Source: JAAXHF01 sp963665955
Lineage (GTDB): Bacteria > Desulfobacterota > Binatia > Bin18
Direction: 5' to 3'
Assembly: GCA_965231765.1 (NCBI GenBank)
Contig: OZ246887.1
Span: 4,526,001 to 4,590,000 of the forward strand
DNA length: 64,000 bases
The notes below the pieces were generated by a model. The model had not been told where the DNA came from. It searched no databases and saw nothing but the letters and a program-made list of their open reading frames with translations. The stretch's first letter is position 1. Each line of letters starts with the position of its first letter. Position numbers and translations under genes: made by a program. Shown here in pieces: positions 31,621 to 40,050 of this stretch.

Positions 31621-32172
31621 ATGAAACTGTCACAAGCACGTATCGCACCGCTGACTGAGGCCGAATGGACCGACGAACAACGCACAGTGCTTGAGCCCGT
31701 CCAGCGCGAAGGGCGGGTCTACAATGTGCGCGCCACGCTTTCCCGGCATTGGCAGGCGGCGAAAAAGTTTGGGGTATGGAGCTCTCACATTATGGGGGAT
31801 ACCTCGACCTTAGTCCCCAGGCAGCGCGAAATTCTGATTTTGCGGATCGGCTGGCTGTGCCAAGCCGAATATGAGTGGGGGCAGCATGTGTGGTACGGCA
31901 AGAAGGCCGGGCTGACTGACGAAGAGATCGCGCGCATCAAAGCCGGGCCAGACGCGGAAGGCTGGGACGCGTTTGACGCCAACCTGTTACGGGCTGCAGA
32001 TGAATTGCATGCAGACGCCTGTATCAGCGACGCAACCTGGGCTGCCTTGAGCGAGCGCTACACCACCCAACAGTGCATGGACGTGGTCTTTACCGTCGGC
32101 CAGTATAATCTGGTGTCCATGGCGCTGAATACCTTCGGCGTGCAGCTGGACACAGGGGTCAAAGGTTTCTGA
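31621..32172 (+). CDS. carboxymuconolactone decarboxylase-family protein
   Basis: 183 residues, AhpD/CMD-like all-helical fold: VPRQREILILRIGWLCQAEY then EWGQHVWYGKKAGLTDEEI. The position of the AhpD-type second cysteine is replaced here (only one Cys, in LCQAEYEW), so a peroxidase role is unlikely and a decarboxylase or other role more likely. AAAGGAGGG precedes the ATG. It is part of the 28936-34534 run. Confidence 0.85.
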   Translation: MKLSQARIAPLTEAEWTDEQRTVLEPVQREGRVYNVRATLSRHWQAAKKFGVWSSHIMGDTSTLVPRQREILILRIGWLCQAEYEWGQHVWYGKKAGLTDEEIARIKAGPDAEGWDAFDANLLRAADELHADACISDATWAALSERYTTQQCMDVVFTVGQYNLVSMALNTFGVQLDTGVKGF

Positions 32173-32203
32173 GTAAGCTGATAAAACACAAAGGAGAAGG
32201 ACA

Positions 32204-33145
32204 ATGCCAGACCTGCGAGAAATTACCTCAGGCCTCCAATTCCCGGAAGGCCCTATCGCCATGAACGATGGCAGTGTGTTGCTGGTTGAGATCAAGCGCG
32301 GGACGCTCACCCGTATCACACCCGATGGCAAGAAGGAGGTTGTCGCTGAAACAGGCGGTGGGCCAAACGGCGCGGCGATTGGGCCGGATGGCATGGTCTA
32401 TATCTGTAATAATGGCGGGCTCGAATGGGTAGATGTCGATGGGACAATTATGCCATCCGGCGGGCTGCCAGCCGGCTACACCAGTGGCAGCATTCAGCGC
32501 GTTGACCTGGCCAGCGGCGCGGTCGAGACCCTCTACACTGAGTGTGATGGCCATCCCTTGCGTGGCCCGAACGATATTGTGTTTGATGCTACGGGCGGAT
32601 TCTGGTTCACCGATGCCGGTAAATTTGAGGAACGCCAACGAGATCGGACGGGCGTGTATTACGCCAAGACAGACGGCTCGCTGATCAAAGAGATGGTGTT
32701 TCCCATTGATGGCCCGAATGGCATTGGTCTGGCTCCCGGCGATACACACTTATATGTAGCCCAGACCTTTGAAGGCCGCGTCTGGCAGTGGCCGATTCCC
32801 AGTCCAGGCGAACTCAGTCGCGAGGCCGGCGAGGGTGGGGAGCTGCTGGCCGGACCGGGCGGAGGCAAGCTCTTGGCTGGATTACCCGGCTATCAGCTAC
32901 TCGACTCACTCGGCGTCGATGGGGCGGGGAATGTGTGCGTGGCGACGCTGATGAATGGCGGGATTAGCGTTATCTCGCCCGATGGCTCGTCGGTAGAGTT
33001 TGTTCCGACCCAAGATCCCCTGACGACAAATATTTGCTTTGGCGGACCGGACCTGAAAACGGCCTATATCACGCTCAGCCTGACAGGCCGACTAGTGGCC
33101 ATGGACTGGCCCAGGCCGGGGCTGAGACTGCACTACACATGCTAA
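32204..33145 (+). CDS. SMP-30/gluconolactonase-family protein
   Basis: 313 residues forming a six-bladed propeller: LQFPEGPIAMNDGSVLLVEI, GGGPNGAAIGPDGMVYICNN, GPNDIVFDATGGFWFTDAGK, DGPNGIGLAPGDTHLYVAQT. The metal-binding glutamate (FPEGP) and the Asn/Asp of GPNDIV are kept, so lactone hydrolysis is plausible. It is a close paralogue of the protein at 43541, including the leader AAAGGAGAAGGACAATGCCA. No signal peptide. Confidence 0.9.
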   Translation: MPDLREITSGLQFPEGPIAMNDGSVLLVEIKRGTLTRITPDGKKEVVAETGGGPNGAAIGPDGMVYICNNGGLEWVDVDGTIMPSGGLPAGYTSGSIQRVDLASGAVETLYTECDGHPLRGPNDIVFDATGGFWFTDAGKFEERQRDRTGVYYAKTDGSLIKEMVFPIDGPNGIGLAPGDTHLYVAQTFEGRVWQWPIPSPGELSREAGEGGELLAGPGGGKLLAGLPGYQLLDSLGVDGAGNVCVATLMNGGISVISPDGSSVEFVPTQDPLTTNICFGGPDLKTAYITLSLTGRLVAMDWPRPGLRLHYTC

Positions 33146-33266
33146 CACACTGAGTGACTGATATGTAGCACCCATCCCGAAGCGGAACGCGAGATATATG
33201 TTGTTGGCGCGGAGCGAGATTTCGATGGCGTCGATAGCAGGTGCCTAACACGTGGGAGCCAATCAG

Positions 33267-34022
33267 ATGATCGAAGAAACTTTGGATATCAACACCCCAG
33301 ACGGCCAGATGGAGACCTTTATCTGTCGTCCCGAACGGGGAGGCCCGTATCCCGCTGTCTTCTTCCTGATGGATGCGCCAGGCATGCGTGAGGAACTCAG
33401 GGATATGACGCGCCGGCTGGCAACGGTCGGCTACTACGTGCTTTTGCCCAACCTGTACTACCGCGCCGGGCGCGACACGATATATGGGCCAGATGTATTG
33501 AAAGAGGGCAGCGTGGAGCACCAGCGGATGCGGGCCGTACGCACCAAGATGACGATTCCACCGGTCATGCAAGATATTGCTGCTATGCTCGCGTTTGTCG
33601 ATCAGCAGGGCGAGGTCGAGAAGGGCGCTGTCGGCTGTCACGGGTACTGTATGAGCGGCCCCTACGCGTTGGCGGCCGCGGCCCGCTATCCCAACCGCGT
33701 CGCCGCGGCCGCCTCGTTTTACGGCACCTGGCTAGTCAGCGATGCGGAGGAGAGCCCGCATCGCTCGTTGGGTCAGGCCAAAGGAGAGCTCTATATTGCC
33801 TGTGCCGAGCACGATGATCTCGCCCCCCTGTCCATGGTCGAGGAACTCCAAGATTTGTTCAAACAGGCGGGGATTGCCGGCGAGATTGAGCTGTACCCTG
33901 AGGTGCATCACGGCTTCGCCTTTCCCGAGCGCTGGTGTTACGACAAACCGGCCGCGGAGCGACATTGGGAACGGCTCTTGATGCTCTATCGTCGGCGGCT
34001 GGATGCGGCACTGCCCAGATAG
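33267..34022 (+). CDS. dienelactone hydrolase-family protein
   Basis: 251 residues from the ATG at 33267 (GGGAG upstream); a GTG at 33252 is an alternative. The alpha/beta-hydrolase triad is visible: nucleophile Cys in GCHGYCMSGPYAL, Asp in CAEHDDLAPL and His in EVHHGFAF. Dienelactone hydrolases open cyclic enol-lactones of aromatic breakdown. With the SMP-30 lactonase before it, this suggests a pathway with a lactone intermediate. Confidence 0.88.
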   Translation: MIEETLDINTPDGQMETFICRPERGGPYPAVFFLMDAPGMREELRDMTRRLATVGYYVLLPNLYYRAGRDTIYGPDVLKEGSVEHQRMRAVRTKMTIPPVMQDIAAMLAFVDQQGEVEKGAVGCHGYCMSGPYALAAAARYPNRVAAAASFYGTWLVSDAEESPHRSLGQAKGELYIACAEHDDLAPLSMVEELQDLFKQAGIAGEIELYPEVHHGFAFPERWCYDKPAAERHWERLLMLYRRRLDAALPR

Positions 34023-34132
34023 AGAACAGGTAAGGGATTTATGCGGGAATTCCCCTTGCACCCGAGGGACCAAAAGGAGTAAAGGGAGAGTCAGGCTGCA
34101 CTATAAACAAAAACCCCCAAAGGAGGTGTCTT

Positions 34133-34534
34133 ATGGGAGTTGCAGAGAATAAAAATGTCGTCCTGGGTTTTGTTGAGGCTCTTTCGAGCGGCAATATTGA
34201 GGCGGCCCAAGCTGCCTTTGCCGACGATGCGAGCTGGTGGCTGCCGGGCTCTCTACCAGTGTCCGGCACCCACACCGGCAAGCAGGCCATCTTTGAGGAT
34301 TTCTTTGGGCGGGCCGCGCCCCTCATGGAACCCAACAGCTTGTCCATCCAGGTCCGCAATGTGATTGGCGAGGGCGAGTGTGTCGCGGTGGAGTGGGTCG
34401 CTCGGGCCAAAACAGTCAAAGGACGCGACTACGAGAACTACTACCATCTGATGTTTGAGGTCAAGAACAGTAAGATTCAGGCGGTCCGAGAGTACGTGGA
34501 CACGCTGTACGCCAAGGAAGTGATATTCAGCTGA
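34133..34534 (+). CDS. SnoaL/NTF2-like small protein
   Basis: 133 residues of the ketosteroid-isomerase-like cone fold: NIEAAQAAFADDASWWLPGS, then KQAIFEDFF and NVIGEGECVAVEWVARAKTV. Such proteins are isomerases, hydrolases or limonene-epoxide-hydrolase-like enzymes. Strong AAAGGAGGTG precedes the ATG. It is the last gene of the run and of unknown substrate. A second NTF2-like gene occurs at 42904. Confidence 0.82.
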   Translation: MGVAENKNVVLGFVEALSSGNIEAAQAAFADDASWWLPGSLPVSGTHTGKQAIFEDFFGRAAPLMEPNSLSIQVRNVIGEGECVAVEWVARAKTVKGRDYENYYHLMFEVKNSKIQAVREYVDTLYAKEVIFS

Positions 34535-34582
34535 AGCGGCGGCAGCCGGTGAGCAGGGGCGGGGCTATGCTCCGCCCTTTGC

Positions 34583-35782
34583 CTACGCCGTCTGTGCACG
34601 GTATATGGCCCCTTGCGTCTCCAATTGCTCAATTTCTTCCGGCGTATAGTCGAGGAGCGCCGTCAGGAGTTCCTGTGTATGTTGGCCCGGCACCGGTGCT
34701 GAGCCCACCACCACTTCGCTCCGGCTCAGCTTAATATTTTTGCCCGAGACGTGAATCGTGCCGGCAATGGGATCAGGCACTTCGACCAACAGCTCGCGTT
34801 CGTGCAACTGCGGCTCGTGAGCCGCCGTCGGAATATCGTTGACCGAATTAATCGGGATGCCAAGGCCGGAAAAGGTCTCGACAGCGCCCTGAACAGTCTG
34901 CGCAGCAAACCAGGCCGTCAGGCGCTCTTCCAGCATTTGCCATTTCCGGGTACGGCCGGCCAAGGTGCGCAGGCGCACATCATCGACCCACTCTGGGGCG
35001 TTGATCGCTTCACACAAGCGGGGCCAGATATTATCGCTCATGGCGGCGATCAGTACCCAACCGTCCTGCGTTTCATAGGTGTTGGTGAGTCCCTGTCCAT
35101 TACCGTGCCGTTCCGGGACGACCTCGGTGCCGAGATAGGCGCTGCACTGAATTTCCGTCATCGTGAACCCGGTGTCGGCTAGGCAGACATCGACACACTG
35201 CCCTTCGCCGGAGATCTCACGTTCCCGCAGGGCCGCCAGGGCACCGATGGTGCCGTGCAGCGCGGTAATCCGGTCAATGACAGGATTATAGGTACGCGTC
35301 GGCGGGCTGCCGGGGAAACCGGTCAACGACATCATGCCACTGATGGCCTGCCCAATCGGATCGAAGCCGATGCGGTCACGGTACGGGCCATATTGTCCAT
35401 AGGCCGATACGTTAACCATAATGATGCCCTTGTTCAGCTCCCGCAGCTTGTCGTAGCCGAGCCCCATGGCGGCAATGGTACCTGGACGGAAATTCTGGAT
35501 GAGGATGTCCGACACCTTCACCAGTTCGCCCACGATTTCCTTGCCCTTGGTTGTCCGCATGTTCAGTCCGAGACTTTTTTTGCCGCTGTTGTACTGCACC
35601 CAGTACGCACTCTGCCCCCGGACCTTTGGCCCCAGGGCCCGGCTTTCGTCGCCGCCCGGTGCTTCAACTTTGATGACTTCCGCGCCGAGCCGGGCCAAGA
35701 CCAGACCGATGCGCGGGCCGGCTTGATAGCGTCCCAGATCGAGAACTCGTACGCCCTCCAGGGCGGTCTTTGACATGGCCAT
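34583..35782 (-). CDS. class III CoA-transferase (CaiB/BaiF)
   Basis: 399 residues. LEGVRVLDLGRYQAGPRIGL, LGAEVIKVEAPGGDESR, LNMRTTKGKEIVGELVKVSD, ILIQNFRPG and the catalytic aspartate in YNPVIDRITALHGTIGALAA. It would load CoA onto a carboxylate, consistent with the divergent crotonase gene (36029) and the semialdehyde dehydrogenase run. AAAGGACGG precedes the ATG. Confidence 0.9.
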   Translation of the reverse strand: MAMSKTALEGVRVLDLGRYQAGPRIGLVLARLGAEVIKVEAPGGDESRALGPKVRGQSAYWVQYNSGKKSLGLNMRTTKGKEIVGELVKVSDILIQNFRPGTIAAMGLGYDKLRELNKGIIMVNVSAYGQYGPYRDRIGFDPIGQAISGMMSLTGFPGSPPTRTYNPVIDRITALHGTIGALAALREREISGEGQCVDVCLADTGFTMTEIQCSAYLGTEVVPERHGNGQGLTNTYETQDGWVLIAAMSDNIWPRLCEAINAPEWVDDVRLRTLAGRTRKWQMLEERLTAWFAAQTVQGAVETFSGLGIPINSVNDIPTAAHEPQLHERELLVEVPDPIAGTIHVSGKNIKLSRSEVVVGSAPVPGQHTQELLTALLDYTPEEIEQLETQGAIYRAQTA

Positions 35783-35934
35783 ACTGCCGTCCTTTCTCTG
35801 GCAGCCTCGGGAGAGTCAGCTGCACAGTGTGACGATATGCTCACCGAATGAGCTCCAAAAAATGTAGCTCTTCTTCACATACAATCGACTTATAGCGATT
35901 GTGAAAGAGATGTCCACTCCTCTGATCGGTTGTG

Positions 35935-35963
35935 TTGACACCCTCCAGGGGCCTTACTATGAT
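35935..35963 (+). promoter_or_regulatory. near-consensus sigma-70 promoter
   Basis: TTGACA at 35935-35940, 17-bp spacer, TATGAT at 35958-35963. It lies 65 bp before the crotonase start in the divergent interval between that gene and the CoA-transferase gene. This is the best promoter match I found in the window. Confidence 0.65.
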
Positions 35964-36028
35964 GCCGACGAGTCCAGGATAGCTTCGATGAGAGCTGCGA
36001 TTCGGAACATCAAAACTGGAGAAGCGCT

Positions 36029-36820
36029 ATGGCCTACGAGACCATTTTGTACGAGAAAAAAGGCAAGATTGCCCATATCACGTTGAACCGGCCCCAGATT
36101 CTCAACGCCTACAACGACACCATGGGCGATGAGCTGCTCAATGCGCACCGCGAGTTTGATCAGGACGACGATCTACACGTGCTCATTGTTTCAGGTGCGG
36201 GGCGCGCGTTTTGCTCCGGGGCTGACGTGAAACAGCGCCAACTCCGTCCGCTTGACGAAATGAAACGCCTCGGCGGGCCGGCGGGGGGCATCAAAGCGGC
36301 GGGAGGATTGCTCGGCCTGGGCCAGACGGTGAACTGGAAGCCGGTGATTGCAGCAGTGCACGGCTATGTGTTAGGAGCCGGCTTTGGCTTGGCCATGGCG
36401 GCCGATGTCCTCGTCGCGGCTGAGGGGACGCAATTTCAAATCCGCGAAGTGCAACGCGGCCTGGCCGGGGCACAGCACTGGGCCACCACCTGGTTCTGGG
36501 GCGGTGGCCGCTTCGCCACCGAGATCGCCCTGACCGGCCGGTATTTTTCTGCTGAGGAAGCGGCGCAGTTCGGCATTGTCAATCGCGTCACCCGCCTGGG
36601 CGAGGTCGTCGCAGGCGCAGAGCAATTGGCGGAGGAAATCATGGCCAACCCGCCCCTGTCGGTGCGGGCCAACGTGCGCGTATCACGCTGGTTCGCCCGC
36701 CGCATGGAAGATGAGTGCACCTATCACACCAGCGGCTTGGGTTTGCACCTGACGGAGGATTTTCGGGAGTCTGCCCAGGCTTTTATGGAAAAACGGCCGC
36801 CTGAGTTCAAGGGACGCTAG
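36029..36820 (+). CDS. enoyl-CoA hydratase/isomerase-family protein
   Basis: 263 residues, crotonase fold: GKIAHITLNRPQILNAYNDT, VLIVSGAGRAFCSGADVK (oxyanion-hole strand) and VHGYVLGAGFGLAMAADVLV. Glutamates sit at both hydratase positions (FQIREVQRG and RFATEIALTG), so water addition across an enoyl-CoA double bond is likely. GGAGAAG precedes the ATG. A strong promoter precedes it at 35935. Confidence 0.9.
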   Translation: MAYETILYEKKGKIAHITLNRPQILNAYNDTMGDELLNAHREFDQDDDLHVLIVSGAGRAFCSGADVKQRQLRPLDEMKRLGGPAGGIKAAGGLLGLGQTVNWKPVIAAVHGYVLGAGFGLAMAADVLVAAEGTQFQIREVQRGLAGAQHWATTWFWGGGRFATEIALTGRYFSAEEAAQFGIVNRVTRLGEVVAGAEQLAEEIMANPPLSVRANVRVSRWFARRMEDECTYHTSGLGLHLTEDFRESAQAFMEKRPPEFKGR

Positions 36821-36955
36821 CCGACACTGCACCCGGCCCAGCGGCAGCGCGGTATCAGCTAGCCGGGCGATGGGTCGCGGGGAAAAACATTCTCATAGCC
36901 AGTCGCTGAGATAGCATCTTCTACGTTGGGAGGCGTCTGCTCTCAATTGACGCCC

Positions 36956-37798
36956 TTAAAAGCTCGGCTTAGTCGGAAATGGCGTCAATTGGAGTTCGTG
37001 CGTCCAACACGATTTATCTTGGGTGTGGAGATAATAGAACGCCTCAGCGATCTTCACCGGATTCATCACTATTTCAGACCGCTGCTGGGCCATCGGCAGG
37101 GCACGGGTGCCTGGTGAGTCGATCAGGCCGTCTATTATGACGTTGGCGACGTGCACGCCATGCTCGGAATATTCCTCCGTCAGCACTTGCGCCAGGGTGC
37201 GCATCATCACTCGTGGATAGTACAGTGACTGTCCTGTCAGTCGCTTGCGACCGCGCAAGGACGCCGCGTTATTCGAAATGAGGAAAGAGCCTGCGCCGCG
37301 CTCTCGCATAGCGGGTAACACCTCTTTGGCGACTAAGAACGGGCCCCGGCTGGAGATGTGCTGGGCGGTGTCGAACATCTCGACGGGGATGTGTTCCAGC
37401 AACTCTTTCTCGGGCGGCAGGTCACGCCCCTCCAGATAGCCCGCATTGAAGACTAAGACCTCCGGGGCACCGGCTTGCTCGCGAATCTGGGCGAACGCCT
37501 GGGATATGGAGTCACTCGACACCAGGTCCAGCTCGACAATCATGCTGTCGCCACCCTGCTCTCGGATTGCCTGCTCCAACGCAGACGCATTGGCGGTATG
37601 ACGGGTCGTCAGCACGACGAAGAAGCCCTCTTTGGCAAACTTTTGGGCGATGGCACCGCCTATGCCCCAGCGCACGCTGACGGGCAGGGCGCTGTCGTCG
37701 AGCACCGTCCCGTGCGCCAGTTTTGTATTGCGGCCATCTGCCTGCCACTTGGATGTCGCCCCTATCACAACGGCGACTGGTTTATGGGTCGAGTTCAT
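36956..37798 (-). CDS. atypical SDR with interrupted glycine motif
   Basis: 280 residues from the ATG at 37798 (GGAAGGA upstream). The Rossmann start AVVIGATS and the continuation GIGGAIAQKFAKEGFFVVLT are separated by about 27 residues (KWQADGRNTKLAHGTVLDDS and on), so the TGxxxGxG loop is split. The region of the catalytic YxxxK reads SLYYPRVMM, with no lysine. LDLVSSDS and VFNAGY are normal. It may use another chemistry or be inactive. I believe a subfamily with this insert exists, but cannot confirm it here. Confidence 0.78.
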   Translation of the reverse strand: MNSTHKPVAVVIGATSKWQADGRNTKLAHGTVLDDSALPVSVRWGIGGAIAQKFAKEGFFVVLTTRHTANASALEQAIREQGGDSMIVELDLVSSDSISQAFAQIREQAGAPEVLVFNAGYLEGRDLPPEKELLEHIPVEMFDTAQHISSRGPFLVAKEVLPAMRERGAGSFLISNNAASLRGRKRLTGQSLYYPRVMMRTLAQVLTEEYSEHGVHVANVIIDGLIDSPGTRALPMAQQRSEIVMNPVKIAEAFYYLHTQDKSCWTHELQLTPFPTKPSF

Positions 37799-38075
37799 AT
37801 CGGATTCCTTCCCTGATTGACGTCGTCTGCTCGCAACGGCCGAGAGTACAGCCTGCTTGAATTGGCTTTGGCGTCTACGCTCTTCGCATAGGAAGCCGAG
37901 CCCTGTCATTCCCCTCGTACCGAGCCAGCTTGCCGACGCTTCGTATGCGTTTAATCAATGCCTTTCGGTACCTGCAGACTGAACGGGGTGTCATGCCTAT
38001 GCCATGCTGACCCGCTCATCTTGTACTCGTGTTGACTCCAAAACCCTCACCATCCCGTAGAGGCCAACGCAAACC

Positions 38076-38196
38076 GTGGTCATCCGAGACGTCTGCCCTC
38101 GTTGCAAGTCCCCCAAGCATAAGGAAAAACGGCCACATTCACAATGGCAAACAGCATCATCAGTGCAAGGACTGTGGCCGTCAGTTTGATGAAGTA
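38076..38196 (+). pseudogene. IS1-like transposase N-terminal relic, frameshifted
   Basis: One frame reads VVIRDVCPRCKSPKHKEKRP, then the homology continues in the next frame as KNGHIHNGKQHHQCKDCGRQ and FDE. Together these form the InsA-type zinc finger of IS1-family transposases (CPRC...CKDCGRQF). A frameshift lies near 38120 and the rest of the element is gone. The 37910-38075 flank and 38197-38300 hold nothing else I can name. Confidence 0.6.
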
Positions 38197-38307
38197 ACCG
38201 CTTATGATGTAATGCCTAACGCTCCGCCTCAGTCGCTGCGGCCCAACCCTATCCTTTCGGGTTCAGTCAGAGCCGCTCGCGGGCTGCGGCCAGGCTGGAG
38301 GCGGTTG

Positions 38308-38610
38308 TTAGGCCGCCTTCGCCATTGCCTTCCAATATGCCTTCAATACCTCATTCATGCGCGTCTGCCAGCCGCTTCCCTGCGCGCGGAACCAGGACAG
38401 CACCTCTGCATCCACTCGCAGGGCGATTTGCTCCTTCCGCATCGGCAGCGGTAAGCCATGATGGGCTACCGCCTCGGCCCAATCCTCCGGTGAGGTGCGG
38501 GGCGCATCCTTCGTGAACCGGATCGCCGTGTCAGGCATGGTCTTAAGCTTTGCCCAGTCCGTTTTGCCTTTAGCGCTTCGAGTAGCGCGCGAGCCACGCT
38601 TTGTATTCAT
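38308..38610 (-). CDS. brnA: BrnA-family antitoxin
   Basis: 100 residues. The C-terminal ribbon-helix-helix KEQIALRVDAEVLSWFRAQG then WQTRMNEVLKAYWKA is typical of BrnA, which binds the BrnT toxin and represses the operon. The N-terminal part (DWAKLKTMPDTAIRFTKDAP) is the toxin-binding arm. The toxin gene upstream survives only as its last 37 or so codons and overlaps this start. Confidence 0.85.
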   Translation of the reverse strand: MNTKRGSRATRSAKGKTDWAKLKTMPDTAIRFTKDAPRTSPEDWAEAVAHHGLPLPMRKEQIALRVDAEVLSWFRAQGSGWQTRMNEVLKAYWKAMAKAA

Positions 38611-38679
38611 GGTTTTCCGCCTTTCGTGCTGAAATCAAATGGGTCATCTCGCCCTCATCGTCGATGACAGCTAACGTTC
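38570..38679 (-). pseudogene. BrnT-like toxin, C-terminal relic
   Basis: Minus strand reads TLAVIDDEGEMTHLISARKA then ENHEYKAWLARYSKR and a stop. ISARKA and the following basic helix are the end of the BrnT RNase fold. The frame upstream is closed by a stop within about 25 bp of the first homologous residue, and no start codon is present. It overlaps the first 41 bp of brnA, as toxin and antitoxin genes often do. Confidence 0.6.
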
Positions 38680-38953
38680 GACATGAGGCGGGGTTAGGCC
38701 CCTTCGCTCAGGTTTCTGAGCATTTTCGTTCAGCGGTGAAGTCGATTTATAGGTACATATTCCATTTTCATATATAGATATGGCTCCCTCTGCTCTCATC
38801 TACCCGTAGATAGCTCACGCGTCTACGATCCGGCTAGTCAAGCCGAATGCTCGCACCTGATCATACTGAATTTCCCATGCCTGGCGTTGACGATCCCACC
38901 TCCCAGCAGCAGCTTTTATCCTCTGTTAGAGGTCTACCTCCGGCAAAGACACC

Positions 38954-39748
38954 TTAACGGTCAGTAAACTTCGGCTCGCGCTTCTCTCTGAAGGCCTGGG
39001 CCGCCTCGCGGGCGTCTGCGGTCGCCATCGTTGCTCCTTCGAGGCCGAGCGATAGTGGCAGGACTAGATTTGAGACCATCTTGATGTACTTGTTGATGGG
39101 CACCTTGGAGGCCGAGATTGCGCGGGCCGGGCCGCTTGCGAGTCGCTCTGCAATTTCCGTGGCTTTCGGCATAAGCTCTTCGTTGTCAACGATGAAATTG
39201 ACGAGCCCCAGGCGTTCGGCTTCTTCTGCGGGGAGGCGATCGCCTGTCATCAGGAAGTACTTGGCGCGATTCACGCCCATGAGCAGTGGCCAGATCACCT
39301 GCCCGCCGTCACCGGCACCAATCCCCATGCGCACGTGAGTATCGGCAAACGTCGCGCCACGGGCCGCCACTACGACATCGGCCAGAAGCGCAAAGTTCGC
39401 TCCAAGTCCCATGGCATAGCCGTTGACTGCGCTGATGACGGGCTTCGAGCAATCCAGAAGATTGTCGACGATCTGTCGTGCTTCGCGCATCGTCTGTCCG
39501 CCGCCGGTAGCCGGAGATTCCCCCTGACCGCTGAAGTCACCCCCAGCGCTAAATGCGCGGCCTGCCCCCGTGACGAGCAGAACCTTGACGTCCGGGTCGG
39601 CGTCGGCGTCGAGAGTAAGTGTGCTGAGCTCGGTGTGCATCATGGCATTGATGGCGTTCAGCTTCTCGGGTCGGTTGAGTGTCGCGGTCGCGACGCCACT
39701 CGCACTCTTCTCGATGAGAATCGTCTGATATCGGTCTTGCGTGAGCAT
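38954..39748 (-). CDS. crotonase-fold acyl-CoA enzyme
   Basis: 264 residues: GVATATLNRPEKLNAINAMM, VLLVTGAGRAFSAGGDFSG and VNGYAMGLGANFALLADVVV. At the two positions of the catalytic glutamates of enoyl-CoA hydratase it has His (ATFADTHVRMG) and Lys (NRAKYFLMTG). A hydratase role is therefore doubtful; isomerase, hydrolase or decarboxylase chemistry is possible. GGGGGGTG lies upstream of the ATG. Confidence 0.85.
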   Translation of the reverse strand: MLTQDRYQTILIEKSASGVATATLNRPEKLNAINAMMHTELSTLTLDADADPDVKVLLVTGAGRAFSAGGDFSGQGESPATGGGQTMREARQIVDNLLDCSKPVISAVNGYAMGLGANFALLADVVVAARGATFADTHVRMGIGAGDGGQVIWPLLMGVNRAKYFLMTGDRLPAEEAERLGLVNFIVDNEELMPKATEIAERLASGPARAISASKVPINKYIKMVSNLVLPLSLGLEGATMATADAREAAQAFREKREPKFTDR

Positions 39749-40050
39749 GGATTCACCCCCCTGTGTCGAATTCTAACTCACGATATGCCTGGCTGCGCGG
39801 GGGGACAAGTAGGGCCCTCAAGCGTGTCTCTAGGCGATGGCGGGGAATAGTCAATGCTCACCCAAGTCGTGTACCTAGAGAAGCCTGAAGAAGGAGAATT
39901 TCTTTTCCATCTTCATTTCTTTCTGACAGCTAGGCGGAGACTCCAGACAAAAATAAATTCCTGCCGACCAGCCTCTCTGTCTGGAATTGTGCACCTAAGG
40001 CCTTCGGGTATATAGTTCCGGAAACGCGACATAGCGCTTGGAGGACGATA
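39749..40050. other. 302-bp divergent intergenic region, no gene seen
   Basis: Between divergent genes starting at 39748 and 40051. No coding frame is convincing. TTGGAGGACG just before 40051 is the ribosome site of the next gene. I see no clear promoter hexamers or repeat. Confidence 0.5.
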
